Shown here: positions 26,198 to 33,520 of the stretch, piece after piece
How positions within the stretch are numbered: the stretch's first letter is position 1
Layout: each line of letters opens with the position of its first letter
Origin: Leptolyngbya sp. FACHB-261
GTDB taxonomy: Bacteria > Cyanobacteriota > Cyanobacteriia > FACHB-261
Length of the DNA: 49,771 bases
Direction of reading: 5' to 3'
NCBI RefSeq assembly: GCF_014696065.1
Contig: NZ_JACJPL010000030.1
Span: 1-49,771, forward strand
Notes under the pieces: model-generated
The model's input: the letters and a program-made list of their open reading frames with translations, nothing else
The model's database searches: none
What the model was told of the DNA's origin: nothing
Translations under genes and position numbers: made by a program

Positions 26198-26944
26198 TTA
26201 GAGCTGACTGATACCACCATCAACGGCAATCTCAGTGCCTAAAACATAAGTAGAATCTGAGGTGCTGAGAAACAAGACTGCTTTTGCAATCTCCTCAGAT
26301 GTGCCAAATCGCTTCATGGGGACTTGATCAACAATGTTTTCTGCCAGTGCTTCAACCGCTTCTTGAGGCATATCCAACTTGCCATAAATAGGTGTTGTGA
26401 TTGCACCTGGACTGACCGCATTGACTCGAATACCACGGCTCACCAGTTCCGCCGAAAACGTTCTTACCATTGATCGTACCGCTGCTTTACTTGCCGATAA
26501 AGCACTCGTGCCAGGAATACCAATCTCGCCTAGAAAAGAGGTATTGAGAACGATTGCAGCATTGTCATTCAAATGGGATGCCGCTTTTTGAACGGTGAAG
26601 TATAGTCCCTTTACGTTGATGTTGAACAACTGGTCATACACTGTCTCAGTCATTGCTTCTAGTGTTGCAAATTTTGCAATGCCAGCGTTGGCAAAGAGAA
26701 CATCAATCTTGCCAAACTCCTTCGTGATCTCAGAGTAAAGCTGCTCAATTTGTCTCAAATCCACAACATCAGCTTGAAGTGCCAACACATCGCCACCGAT
26801 TGCTAAAGCTGCTTCATTCAAGGTGTTGCGGTCGCGGCCAGAAATAACAACCTTGGCTCCTTCTTGCCTGAACAGCTTAGCTGTTGCTAATCCAATCCCA
26901 CTGCCACCGCCTGTCACAAGGGCAACTTTTCCAGCTAATTTCAC
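26198..26944 (-). CDS. SDR family oxidoreductase with Leu at the catalytic Tyr position
   Basis: From a GTG at 26944 the 248-aa protein begins like other classical SDRs (KLAGKVALVTGGGSGIG; motif at 11-18). It has NAG (86-88), Ser136 in NTSFLGE, Lys153 in SALSASKAA and the C-terminal DGG. Where Tyr of Y-x-x-x-K is expected, residue 149 is Leu. An upstream start at 27001 would add 19 residues without family match. The gene is divergent from an HxlR regulator at 27079. With Tyr missing, normal dehydrogenase chemistry would be impaired unless another residue takes over; the substrate is unknown. Confidence 0.88.
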   Translation of the reverse strand: MKLAGKVALVTGGGSGIGLATAKLFRQEGAKVVISGRDRNTLNEAALAIGGDVLALQADVVDLRQIEQLYSEITKEFGKIDVLFANAGIAKFATLEAMTETVYDQLFNINVKGLYFTVQKAASHLNDNAAIVLNTSFLGEIGIPGTSALSASKAAVRSMVRTFSAELVSRGIRVNAVSPGAITTPIYGKLDMPQEAVEALAENIVDQVPMKRFGTSEEIAKAVLFLSTSDSTYVLGTEIAVDGGISQL

Positions 26945-27037
26945 GATATTTGCCCTCTCATTTGGAGTGACTGAATACTTTTTTATAGAAGCACAAGCCA
27001 CTATCGATCCGGAAGTGTTTACTAAAAAGTGATATAC

Positions 27038-27051
27038 TTACTAACTAGTAA
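27038..27051. promoter_or_regulatory. Probable HxlR operator between SDR and HxlR genes
   Basis: TTACTA-AC-TAGTAA, a perfect 6-bp dyad 27 nt before the HxlR start, with a further TTTACTA half site at 27018-27024. It resembles the TACT/AGTA type of operator described for YodB-like HxlR proteins. The assignment is by similarity and position. Confidence 0.5.
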
Positions 27052-27078
27052 AAATAGCGCTAGAACAAGACTTCGCTG

Positions 27079-27477
27079 ATGAATAATCAAACGAACAAAC
27101 AGGCAAGAGCATACCTTGCTGAAGCACAGGTGTTTGATACCACCTGTGCTGCTCCTCAAGCGCTCGAACATATTGCAAGCAAATGGGTGATTTTGATCAT
27201 CTATGCACTCTCTCAAGGCACAAAGCGATATAGTCAACTACAACAGCAAATTAAGGGTGTCTCACCAAAAATGCTGATTCAAAATTTGCGAAAGCTGGAA
27301 GCTTGTGGGCTGGTTCATCGGGTCGTGCATCCAGTTGTGCCACCACAGGTAGATTACTCACTCACACCGCTTGGCCAAACACTTGTTGATCCATTAACAG
27401 TTCTCTGTGAATGGGCAATAAACCATGTTCACGAATTGAAACCCGGTCAAAAGAATCGAGAACGTAGGTCTTCTTGA
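27079..27477 (+). CDS. HxlR family transcriptional regulator
   Basis: A 132-aa protein. The family core is CAAPQALEHIASKWVILIIY, then SQGTKRYSQLQQQIKGVSPK, LRKLEACGLVHRVVHPVVPP and VDYSLTPLGQTL. It carries the usual N-terminal Cys before the HKW-like SKW. It is divergent from the SDR gene at 26198-26944, with a palindrome between them, the second such enzyme/HxlR pair within 3 kb. It is distinct in sequence from the HxlR at 24878, so this is not a tandem duplication. Confidence 0.92.
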   Translation: MNNQTNKQARAYLAEAQVFDTTCAAPQALEHIASKWVILIIYALSQGTKRYSQLQQQIKGVSPKMLIQNLRKLEACGLVHRVVHPVVPPQVDYSLTPLGQTLVDPLTVLCEWAINHVHELKPGQKNRERRSS

Positions 27478-27993
27478 CAGAATAAAGTCTTTATGATGCC
27501 TTTGTAGCATAGATGCCGACGCTCAGTTTAGCCGATTTGGGTAGTGGTTGGCATTTGAAGCGGATCAGTTAGTATCTGAGCCCAAATTGTTTTGAGGCTA
27601 TTGAGGAGACAAAGTTTTTAGATTATTGGAAAGCAATCCTAGAGTCATTGCTTTCCCACCAGCACTCTACGCTAAGACATTATTCAGTTTCGTTTTCCCA
27701 ATCAGCCCGACATGGTTTACGGAAGCTTGGTGTGATAACTTCGCGTGAATAACAACCTCATCGTTGTTGGGTCGAGCAAGAGAAATGTTCACTGGGTTGC
27801 TCTAAGTGACATGGGCCGTTGGATCTCAAACGTCCTCATGAGGTTCAATACGATCAGCGTCATGACACTAACTGCTCAGGGACGAGACGCTCTGAGCTTG
27901 GCTGAGCGAGCACGGCTGAGGCACAACGAGCTTACGTCCTAGACAAAGAACTCAGACAGAGCCAGGTAATGGACTGAAATAGATTAAGCGGGA
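27478..27993. other. Gap with no supported gene
   Basis: A 65-codon frame from a GTG at 27745 has no family features and ordinary-looking composition, and I do not call it. No hairpin or repeat stands out until the attC-like site at 27994. Confidence 0.3.
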
Positions 27994-28079
27994 GTCTAAC
28001 GTTGCTGTTGAGCAGCTACAAGTAGCTTCTGCATCTGTAGTAATACTTGATTCAGTCCGCTTCAACAGCAACGTTAGGC
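27994..28079 (-). other. attC-like integron recombination site
   Basis: On the minus strand: R'' GCCTAAC, GTTGCTG, L'' TTGAAGC, about 40 nt of centre, L' GCTCAA, CAGCAAC, R' GTTAGAC. Both R boxes fit the RYYYAAC / GTTRRRY consensus. L'' pairs with L' except for one extra A (TTGA-A-GC against TTGAGC), the extrahelical base that sets strand choice in integron sites. The end of the membrane-protein ORF (stop at 28052) runs into R'', as is common in cassettes. Confidence 0.8.
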
Positions 28080-28486
28080 GGCATCTTAATTACAGGCGTA
28101 GCGTAGAATAATACAATCGCTTGCGCTAGCGAAAGGAAAAAGGTGGCAGCAAGTAATCCGAGTGAGACGGGTAGGCGGAAGGACTCGTCGCCATGCAGAA
28201 GGAAATACGAGTGAATACTAACTGCAATTACTCCTCCAGCCACGAGCAGCCAAGAAAAAACAATACCAGCGGTACGACCTTGAGTTAAACATCGCTGACC
28301 GAAAAGGATCAGCATGACCAGTGGAATGTTAAGTAGCAAGTTTAGTTGAATTCCCCCCGGCATCCCAAACAAATTCCACTCATGCCAATATGCAGCGTCG
28401 ATTTGGTGCGTAATAAGGATGGTTGCATTCACAAGATAGAGCCAAGAAAGCATAGGCTTGGCTACCACTGTCTCTTTAATCAACAT
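28052..28486 (-). CDS. Four-TM small membrane protein, integron cassette gene
   Basis: A 144-aa integral membrane protein with four predicted hydrophobic helices: about 13-30, 45-62 (NLLLNIPLVMLILFG), 73-95 (AGIVFSWLLVAGGVIAVSI) and 105-128. The segment THQIDAAYWHEWNLFGMPGG is distinctive and recalls small DUF6713-like proteins, but I am not certain of the family. The C-terminal PPNVAVEAD is encoded by the attC-like site itself. It stands between two attC-like sites on the same strand, as a complete cassette would. The function is unknown. Confidence 0.75.
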   Translation of the reverse strand: MLIKETVVAKPMLSWLYLVNATILITHQIDAAYWHEWNLFGMPGGIQLNLLLNIPLVMLILFGQRCLTQGRTAGIVFSWLLVAGGVIAVSIHSYFLLHGDESFRLPVSLGLLAATFFLSLAQAIVLFYATPVIKMPPNVAVEAD

Positions 28487-28565
28487 ACCGTTTTGTAGAA
28501 GAAAGCAGATCTGATCTGAATCTATATCAAATACTTACCATTAGCAATTACTTCATAGGTAATGT

Positions 28566-28650
28566 AGCCCAGGACCAAGCTCACCGGACACAGTTGACCT
28601 CCGCAACTCGCCAATCTCCCTGACAGTTCCGGTGCAGCGACTTGTTAGCT
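28566..28650 (-). other. attC-like site, R' degenerate
   Basis: On the minus strand: R'' AGCTAAC, spacer AAGTCG, L'' CTGCACCGGA, centre, L' TCCGGTGAG, spacer CTTGGTC, then CTGGGCT where GTTRRRY is expected. L'' and L' pair with one extra G in L'' (CT-G-CACCGGA against CTCACCGGA). The flanks (CCAGCC before R'', CTTGGTC after L') match the site at 1523-1606, so both belong to one attC family. Confidence 0.65.
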
Positions 28651-28734
28651 GGCTGGTGCTACTCGTTAAAACTAATTTAACCCAGTTTATCCAAAGCAAA
28701 AAATAGGGATGATGTACAATCAGAATCAATCAAC

Positions 28735-29103
28735 TTAGTAGAAATGATTCAATATCATCCAATCTGGGACAGTATCCATCACCCATATCAACTTCAAGTG
28801 TAGGAATGGGTAAAAGCGGCGGATCGTATTTCCTAACGGTATTTCGATTCCTTCTTGAGCAGCACGTACTCCCCAGTCCCCATGAAATTTGAGCCGATTT
28901 GGAGCAGATAAGCTGCGTTGAACAAAACGTGCTCTCGCTAAATGCGGGTCAACCGTGCAAACGATTATCTTGATTTGTGATGATCGGGAGAGCCATTCCA
29001 ACAGTGATACCCAGAGATGATGTTGAAATGCCGCTTCAGCGATCAGCGTGATTTGCTTTGTTAGCAGAAAGTCTAAAACTTCAAAAAATATGCTGTAAAT
29101 ACC
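28735..29103 (-). pseudogene. P-loop kinase-like (AAA family) C-terminal part, cassette gene cut by IS1
   Basis: The frame is open from the IS1 end at 29103 and reads GIYSIFFEVLDFLLTKQI, TLIAEAAFQHHLW, IKIIVCTVDPHLARARFVQR and PNRLKFHGDWG. This matches the second half of small P-loop NTPases of the zeta-toxin/chloramphenicol-phosphotransferase-like kind, but the Walker A end is missing. The stop is 85 nt before an attC-like site on the same strand, so it was the upstream cassette of the array. The IS1 element at 29104-29860 removed its 5' end. Confidence 0.7.
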
Positions 29104-29860
29104 GGCATTGCTGAATAAGGGTATGAAGCTAGGCTAGAACAGGCAGCTCCCGAAACTTGAGATAGTGCAGTAGCAATCGAATAGAGTGTGCCAGTATTTC
29201 TACGGTCTTGGAATAACACAAAGTCTTGCGATGCAAACGAGCCAGGTAGTGCCGCAGTCGTGTGTTTTCATTTTCAACCAGAGGCATGTATGTCTTGCTG
29301 ACAATTTGGTCACCTGGTGGAATGAAGCAAGGATAGACCTTCCAACCATCTGTGACATAAAAATAACAGTGCCAGGGTTCGACCAGATCCCACAACGTCT
29401 TGAAGGTCTTGCCGCTACGGTCACCTAAAACCCAGCCCAGAATCCCTTGCTTGAAATGGTCTACGACTGTCCAGAGCCAGATTTTGTTTTTTTCGAGCCA
29501 ACAAACGTTTCCAGCTCATCGAGTTCACCGACCTGGGGACCTGTGTCTGGATCATAGACATCGGGCAAGCGAGTAGCCACTTGCTTAACCCAGTGAATGA
29601 CTGTGGTATGGTCGACGCCTTTGCCCCGTTCAATCGCGCGAAAGCCGGAGCCACTGACGTACATCTTGAGGCATTCGGCTTTGACCTCATCGCTGTAACC
29701 ACGGGTGCTTTTGTAAGCATCGATAAACTGGCGACCATAGGCAGCGCAGATGTGATTCTGCTTACCTTTCTTCTTGCCGTTCTTACGGATATGAGTATCG
29801 CCACACTCGGGACAGTGCATTGTCGTCTGACCTCAACTCATACCTCTATTCTGCAACGCC
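29104..29860 (-). mobile_element. IS1-family insertion sequence, apparently intact
   Basis: 757 bp bounded by imperfect terminal inverted repeats: GGCATTGCTGAATAAGGGTA (29104 on) and, on the other strand from 29860, GGCGTTGCAGAATAGAGGTA. It holds a complete InsA/InsB' pair. The flanking 9-mers (GTAAATACC and ACTCCGCGC) do not match, so there is no target duplication; this suggests a deletion or recombination after insertion, in line with the truncated gene on its left. Confidence 0.82.
29129..29820 (-). CDS. IS1-family transposase InsA-InsB' (programmed -1 frameshift)
   Basis: InsA (29461-29820, 119 aa) begins MHCPECGDTHIRKNGKKKGK with a CxxC zinc finger and an HTH region. The slippery run AAAAAAAC (29486-29493, minus strand) moves ribosomes into the InsB' frame, KNKIWLWTVVDHFKQGILGW, which runs to a stop at 29129. 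InsB' carries the DDE region (DELETF before the shift, YVTDGW, and the E of the LVENENTRLRH segment). The two-frame arrangement is the normal expression mode of IS1, so this copy is probably functional. Confidence 0.85.
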
Positions 29861-30612
29861 ACTCCGCGCCAGTTTTTGTCGATGACCGATTCGGCTCAGC
29901 GTTGTCTGCCACTTGGTAGCTGACGCCTCGGGTTAAACAGAAGGTGCGGCCCTGCGAGATCGGTGTCCAATTCCCCTTTCAGGCAAAGCAAGATATACCC
30001 CTTCACACACCAGTGGTTTACAACATAGCCTGCCGTATACTCAACCATTCAGACCTGGAGCCTACCAAAGTGGCGTGTATGCCAATACGCATTTCCGGTT
30101 TCGCCAGGATGCTCGGTACACTCAACGTCCTTCCAAGCGGTGCTACCGAACGGGATTTCAGCAATATCCATAGCACCTACCTTTCCGCAGGTGCACGAAT
30201 GATGGCCTACAGTCGTGGTCGGAAACTGCACAAGGACGGTGGGACTCTACCACGAGCTGGCCGACCTCGATCTGGAGGTGGAGGCGTGTCTGATTGCGAG
30301 CAGCGGAGCAGAGACAATTGCCTATCGTCAGCACCTGAGGACAGCCGGAGAGGAAACCGAGTTGCATCACGGCTAGCAGATCGGTACAGGCCTGATTGGG
30401 CTGTCGCTAGACGACCTGGTGCAGCGGACGGTTGTTAGTTGCTGGTGCTGAGTTCAGTCTCATTTGCCGCCGACTACAACCGTTGTGCCGCATTGGTGAG
30501 CGAAGAGCAGGGCGACTTAGCTTTCAGCGATCGCGAAGATAAATGCCTTATAAAAAGTTAACGTTAGGCTATGAGATCTATGTCAAAAGGCTGATTATTT
30601 TCAAGTACTGTT
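29861..30612. other. Gap with decayed coding sequence
   Basis: No intact gene is supported. A plus-strand frame at 30239-30376 reads VGLYHELADLDLEVEACLIA, then SSGAETIAYRQHLRTAGEET to a stop, and continues GTGLIGLSLDDLVQRTVV. It looks like real protein broken by a stop, of no family I recognise. A 164-codon frame from 29944 overlaps it in another phase and is not convincing. Confidence 0.3.
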
Positions 30613-31098
30613 ATGATTTCCGTATTGAACGAGGGTACAAGAGTCGAGATGCTAGACATTGACCCTGATCAGTTTGGTCTTGAGCAAAAACTGCTGGTTC
30701 TCGTCGTTGAAGATGATGAGGACAACCTGTTTCTAGCGACGCAAATCTTGAGCTATTTAGGCTGTGTTTGTGCAAGCACAAACAACGTTCAGATAGCCGT
30801 CGAACTCAGTCAACGTCTAAAACCAGCCCTAATCCTGTTAGATCTAAAATTGTCAGGTGAGGATGGACTCAAAGTAGTTCGTCAACTAAGACTAGACCCA
30901 AGCACTGCTGCAATTGCGGTGATAGCAGTGACAGCGCAGGTGATGCCTGGGCACAGAGAGCGAGCCATCGCAGCAGGCTGTGATGACTATCTCAGAAAGC
31001 CTTATATGCTTGAGGAACTTGAGGCAGTTGTTCGACAACACCTCAACCTAGCAAGTCCAGCTACCCAAATAAGCGCCGATGTTGAGAGCTTACCGTAG
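30613..31098 (+). CDS. Stand-alone CheY-like response regulator
   Basis: A 161-aa receiver with a ~25-residue N-terminal extension: LVLVVEDDEDNLFLATQILS (acidic triad), LILLDLKLSGEDG (phospho-acceptor Asp), VIAVTAQVM (Thr), YLRKPYMLEEL (Lys). No output domain. It resembles the receiver at 21482 in layout (VEDxEDN...KPYxLxxxE). It is convergent with a coiled-coil gene that is the paralog of the one beside the first receiver, with a shared hairpin between them. Confidence 0.92.
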   Translation: MISVLNEGTRVEMLDIDPDQFGLEQKLLVLVVEDDEDNLFLATQILSYLGCVCASTNNVQIAVELSQRLKPALILLDLKLSGEDGLKVVRQLRLDPSTAAIAVIAVTAQVMPGHRERAIAAGCDDYLRKPYMLEELEAVVRQHLNLASPATQISADVESLP

Positions 31099-31262
31099 TT
31101 TGTGCTTAGGAGATTAGCAACTACTAGCAACAGCTTTTTCATGAGCCAAAAGATTGCAAATTTTCCCTTCTGCAAGGCAGAGTTTCTGTCACTTGTCAAA
31201 AGGATTGACAAGAGTACCACTTTCATCTACTCTTTGAGCTATAAAGGTCATGACTAATAAAG

Positions 31263-31290
31263 CGCCCCAATTCTAATTTAATTAGGGGCG
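31263..31290. terminator. Bidirectional terminator between convergent genes
   Basis: CGCCCC (31263-31268) / GGGGCG (31285-31290) with A/T-rich inner pairing (AATT/AATT). It lies between the receiver gene on the plus strand and the coiled-coil gene on the minus strand. Confidence 0.55.
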
Positions 31291-31348
31291 TACTTATATT
31301 GCCAAATTTAAGCTTGTCTTTAAGAAGCAGACTTACCTAACTCTGTTT

Positions 31349-31621
31349 CTACCCAGACTTACCTTCACAAGGTTGGCTAGGAGAACTACCGTTTGAGCCA
31401 TTTAATTGATCCAGTCTTTTTCTGAAGTCTTGTCGAAATGTCTGCAACTCTTGTCGGGTTTGCTGCAAGTCAGACCGCAGGCTCCCCAGTTCACTTCGCG
31501 TTTCCTGAAGCTCCTGTCGCATGCCTTGAAGCTCCTGCCTCACCTCACTGTATTCAGTTTGAGGTAGCTCTATGTCATAACGGCTGCCAAGGCCCTTTTG
31601 CTTGTGCGATGCCAGTTGCAT
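31349..31621 (-). CDS. Short coiled-coil protein (paralog of 20980-21255)
   Basis: A 90-aa protein. ATG at 31621 is preceded by GGAGG with 7-nt spacing, a strong site; a longer frame to 31678 is open but lacks this support. The sequence runs MQLASHKQKG, then heptads TEYSEVRQELQGMRQELQET, LGSLRSDLQQTRQELQTFRQ, and a short Ser/Gly-rich tail. It is clearly related to the 91-aa protein at 20980-21255, and both are next to a lone CheY-like receiver. No TM or signal peptide; function unknown. Confidence 0.7.
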   Translation of the reverse strand: MQLASHKQKGLGSRYDIELPQTEYSEVRQELQGMRQELQETRSELGSLRSDLQQTRQELQTFRQDFRKRLDQLNGSNGSSPSQPCEGKSG

Positions 31622-31812
31622 GCCCCTTCCTCCAGTTGTTCTCACCCAGCTTCTTCTGAAGCTAAGCAATTGTAGCAATGCTGGTTAAATTAAACTTAGC
31701 ACTTAAAACATCAACATAAGATAAGCAATATTTATGTGTAAGCCACCCTCCTCAAGGCAGAAACTCTGAAGCTATCAGTGACTCCAGACATTTCGTAAAC
31801 CAGTTAAAAAAC

Positions 31813-31926
31813 TTACAGTGACACAAAATTTTGAGTCAGTTCTTCAATCGTTTTCACTAGCTGATCAATAAAACGGACGTTTTGCCCTCGACTAAATCTG
31901 GGTCCTACAATATAGGGGCTACTCAT
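31813..31926 (-). CDS. Small hypothetical protein, 37 aa
   Basis: Reads MSSPYIVGPRFSRGQNVRFI, then DQLVKTIEELTQNFVSL. GGAGGAG ends three bases before the ATG, among the better ribosome sites in the window. The C-terminal half forms an amphipathic helix. No family is recognised. The surrounding 31679-32377 is otherwise AT-rich with no gene. Confidence 0.4.
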   Translation of the reverse strand: MSSPYIVGPRFSRGQNVRFIDQLVKTIEELTQNFVSL

Positions 31927-32377
31927 TAACTCCTCCACGCTAGGCTTGGCTCAGTAGATAGACGAACCTACAGTAGGTCAATCCAACAATCTCAGTTTGA
32001 GTGATGAATCTACTTCTTGCAGTTTTAGCGGGAATTGAATTTTGTTTTCCCCATCAGAAGTTGTACTTTCCTTGGGGATCGCGTGGAGCTGTGGGCATAG
32101 AATTTTGAAGCGAAGATCGCAATAAACAACACAACGCCTACTGAGGATTTTGGCTTCAGTGCGAGCATACTTTTGCCCGAGGTATTTTACCTAAAGTTTT
32201 GAGACCCATCGCCAATTAGCCTCATGATTGTATTGATTATCACAACTCAAGCTCTTTCACCCTAGAAGTAGGAAGGAGAAATTCAAATTTCTCGAATTTA
32301 TGTAATGTTGTAGCGTTAGAAACACAATCTTTTTACACACCCAAACGCTCTCTCTCTCTTTCTAGGAGTGTTGCATC

Positions 32378-32416
32378 ATGGCCATTGGGATAGAGTACTT
32401 CCGGTCGCAGGCTTAG
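32378..32416 (+). CDS. Possible 12-residue leader peptide
   Basis: MAIGIEYFRSQA then TAG, with TAGGAG eight bases upstream of the ATG, after a CT-dinucleotide tract (32349-32360). It ends 12 nt before the start of the 83-aa ORF at 32429. It could be a translated leader that couples to that gene, or chance. Confidence 0.25.
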   Translation: MAIGIEYFRSQA

Positions 32417-32428
32417 CGTGATCATGGG

Positions 32429-32680
32429 ATGGTAATCGTGGATGAATGGAATAATGATAAGTACCTAGATGACCTGCTAGCGAGGCAAGCGGAAACTCTA
32501 AAACGCATTAGGGACCTACTTGAGCAGATGCGCCAATTGTTAGCGCCCATCTTAGAACTGGCATATCAAGAGTTTGAGCAACAAGAACTTGAGCAACATT
32601 CAGACGACTCTGAGCTTAGGATGTGTCATTGCTGTGCTCCCAAAAAGCTATGGTCTGAATCAGAGGATGACGACACCTGA
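32429..32680 (+). CDS. Hypothetical protein, 83 aa, helical with CxCC motif
   Basis: Acidic and helical: VDEWNNDKYLDDLLARQAET, then a heptad-like stretch RIRDLLEQMRQLLAPILELA, Gln/Glu-rich segment and a C-terminal MCHCCAP. No signal peptide or TM. No recognised family. The start is uncertain (weak ribosome site), though a short leader ORF with a good site ends just upstream. The Cys/His cluster could bind metal. Confidence 0.45.
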   Translation: MVIVDEWNNDKYLDDLLARQAETLKRIRDLLEQMRQLLAPILELAYQEFEQQELEQHSDDSELRMCHCCAPKKLWSESEDDDT

Positions 32681-33055
32681 GGTTCTGTTGGCTGCTCCTT
32701 TAACTTCACTGGCCCTTTGATATGTTGTTTGTAAAAGTTCAACATAAGAGATGTGGTCAGCAGACCATTTTAGATTTCCAGCTAAACCAGAGATCATTGT
32801 GTCGGCGAACGTTGCACAAATAGTCAAGGTATTGGAGTATATCTGTCTCTCCTGAGTAAAAAGGCGAATCAGTCCAGGATAAGAAGCCGTTTCTGTGTTT
32901 TAACTAGTCATATTGCTTAAGATTAAGACTTCATCTTTACTGGTGCGGCCCAACTCACAAGGTTGGGTTTTTCTTTGGCTAGGGTCGAGAGCTAGAGAAA
33001 TATAAATATATTCCCCTAGGTGGTTGCTACCGATCTCCACTAAGTCAAAAATCCT

Positions 33056-33277
33056 ATGACGACTGATATGGGAAGAAGTGACTTGGAAAATTGGGTGAAC
33101 CCACTCCCGTTGGGGAAGTACATAGAGGTTCCTATCACGGTCTACTTCTATACCAGTAGATGGACTCCGGTACTGAAGCTCTCGCTAGCCGAAGGAATTG
33201 AGTTGAGCAACCACGCTTTAAAGGAAGGATTCGAAATTCTTGTTTTCCCTCACAAGTTGGATCCCAATAGCTGGTAA
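33056..33277 (+). CDS. Hypothetical protein, 73 aa
   Basis: Reads MTTDMGRSDLENWVNPLPLG, then a beta-like part IEVPITVYFYTSRWTPVLKL and a helix ELSNHALKEGFEILVF. The pattern resembles a small alpha/beta domain and codon use looks normal, but no family is recognised and the ribosome site is weak. Confidence 0.4.
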   Translation: MTTDMGRSDLENWVNPLPLGKYIEVPITVYFYTSRWTPVLKLSLAEGIELSNHALKEGFEILVFPHKLDPNSW

Positions 33278-33334
33278 AAAGAACTAGCACACAAACAGCA
33301 CACTTTATCAATCATTCCTGCCTCTGTCTGGTAA

Positions 33335-33356
33335 CGTACAGTGTACGCTCGCGTAC
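33335..33356. promoter_or_regulatory. Overlapping GTAC palindromes upstream of crp/fnr-type gene
   Basis: CGTAC-AGT-GTACG (33335-33347) overlaps GTACGC-TC-GCGTAC (33343-33356). Both are perfect dyads, 165 nt upstream of the regulator start at 33521. Likely protein-binding sites; the binder is unknown. Confidence 0.4.
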
Positions 33357-33520
33357 TTTGCCATAATTGGAGTAGTTAAATTCGCACATTTAAATCAAAC
33401 TTGCAATTTACGCTTCAGAAAATTCATCTTTTGACATCGAAACCAGGCTCCATGGCCTTCTATTGATGTTGTCAGTTGTCTTTTCCAGGTCAACTGCATC
33501 TAAAAGAAAGGTTTATTTTC

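Noticed and set aside
27745-27942. 65-codon plus-strand frame from GTG
   Set aside because: No recognised motif, weak start; kept only as a note in the gap entry.
29944-30438. 164-codon plus-strand frame
   Set aside because: Composition shifts along its length and a different phase carries the more protein-like sequence with a stop; treated as decayed.
30415-30450. Possible fourth attC half site (GTTAGTTGCTGGTGC)
   Set aside because: It resembles the GTTAGCTGGCTGGTGC flank of the true sites, but no pairing L box or second R box was found within 150 bp.
30548-30580. GCCTTA...TTAGGC dyad near GTTAACGTTAGGC
   Set aside because: The pairing is too short and the spacing too small for an attC; no cassette ORF in the right orientation.
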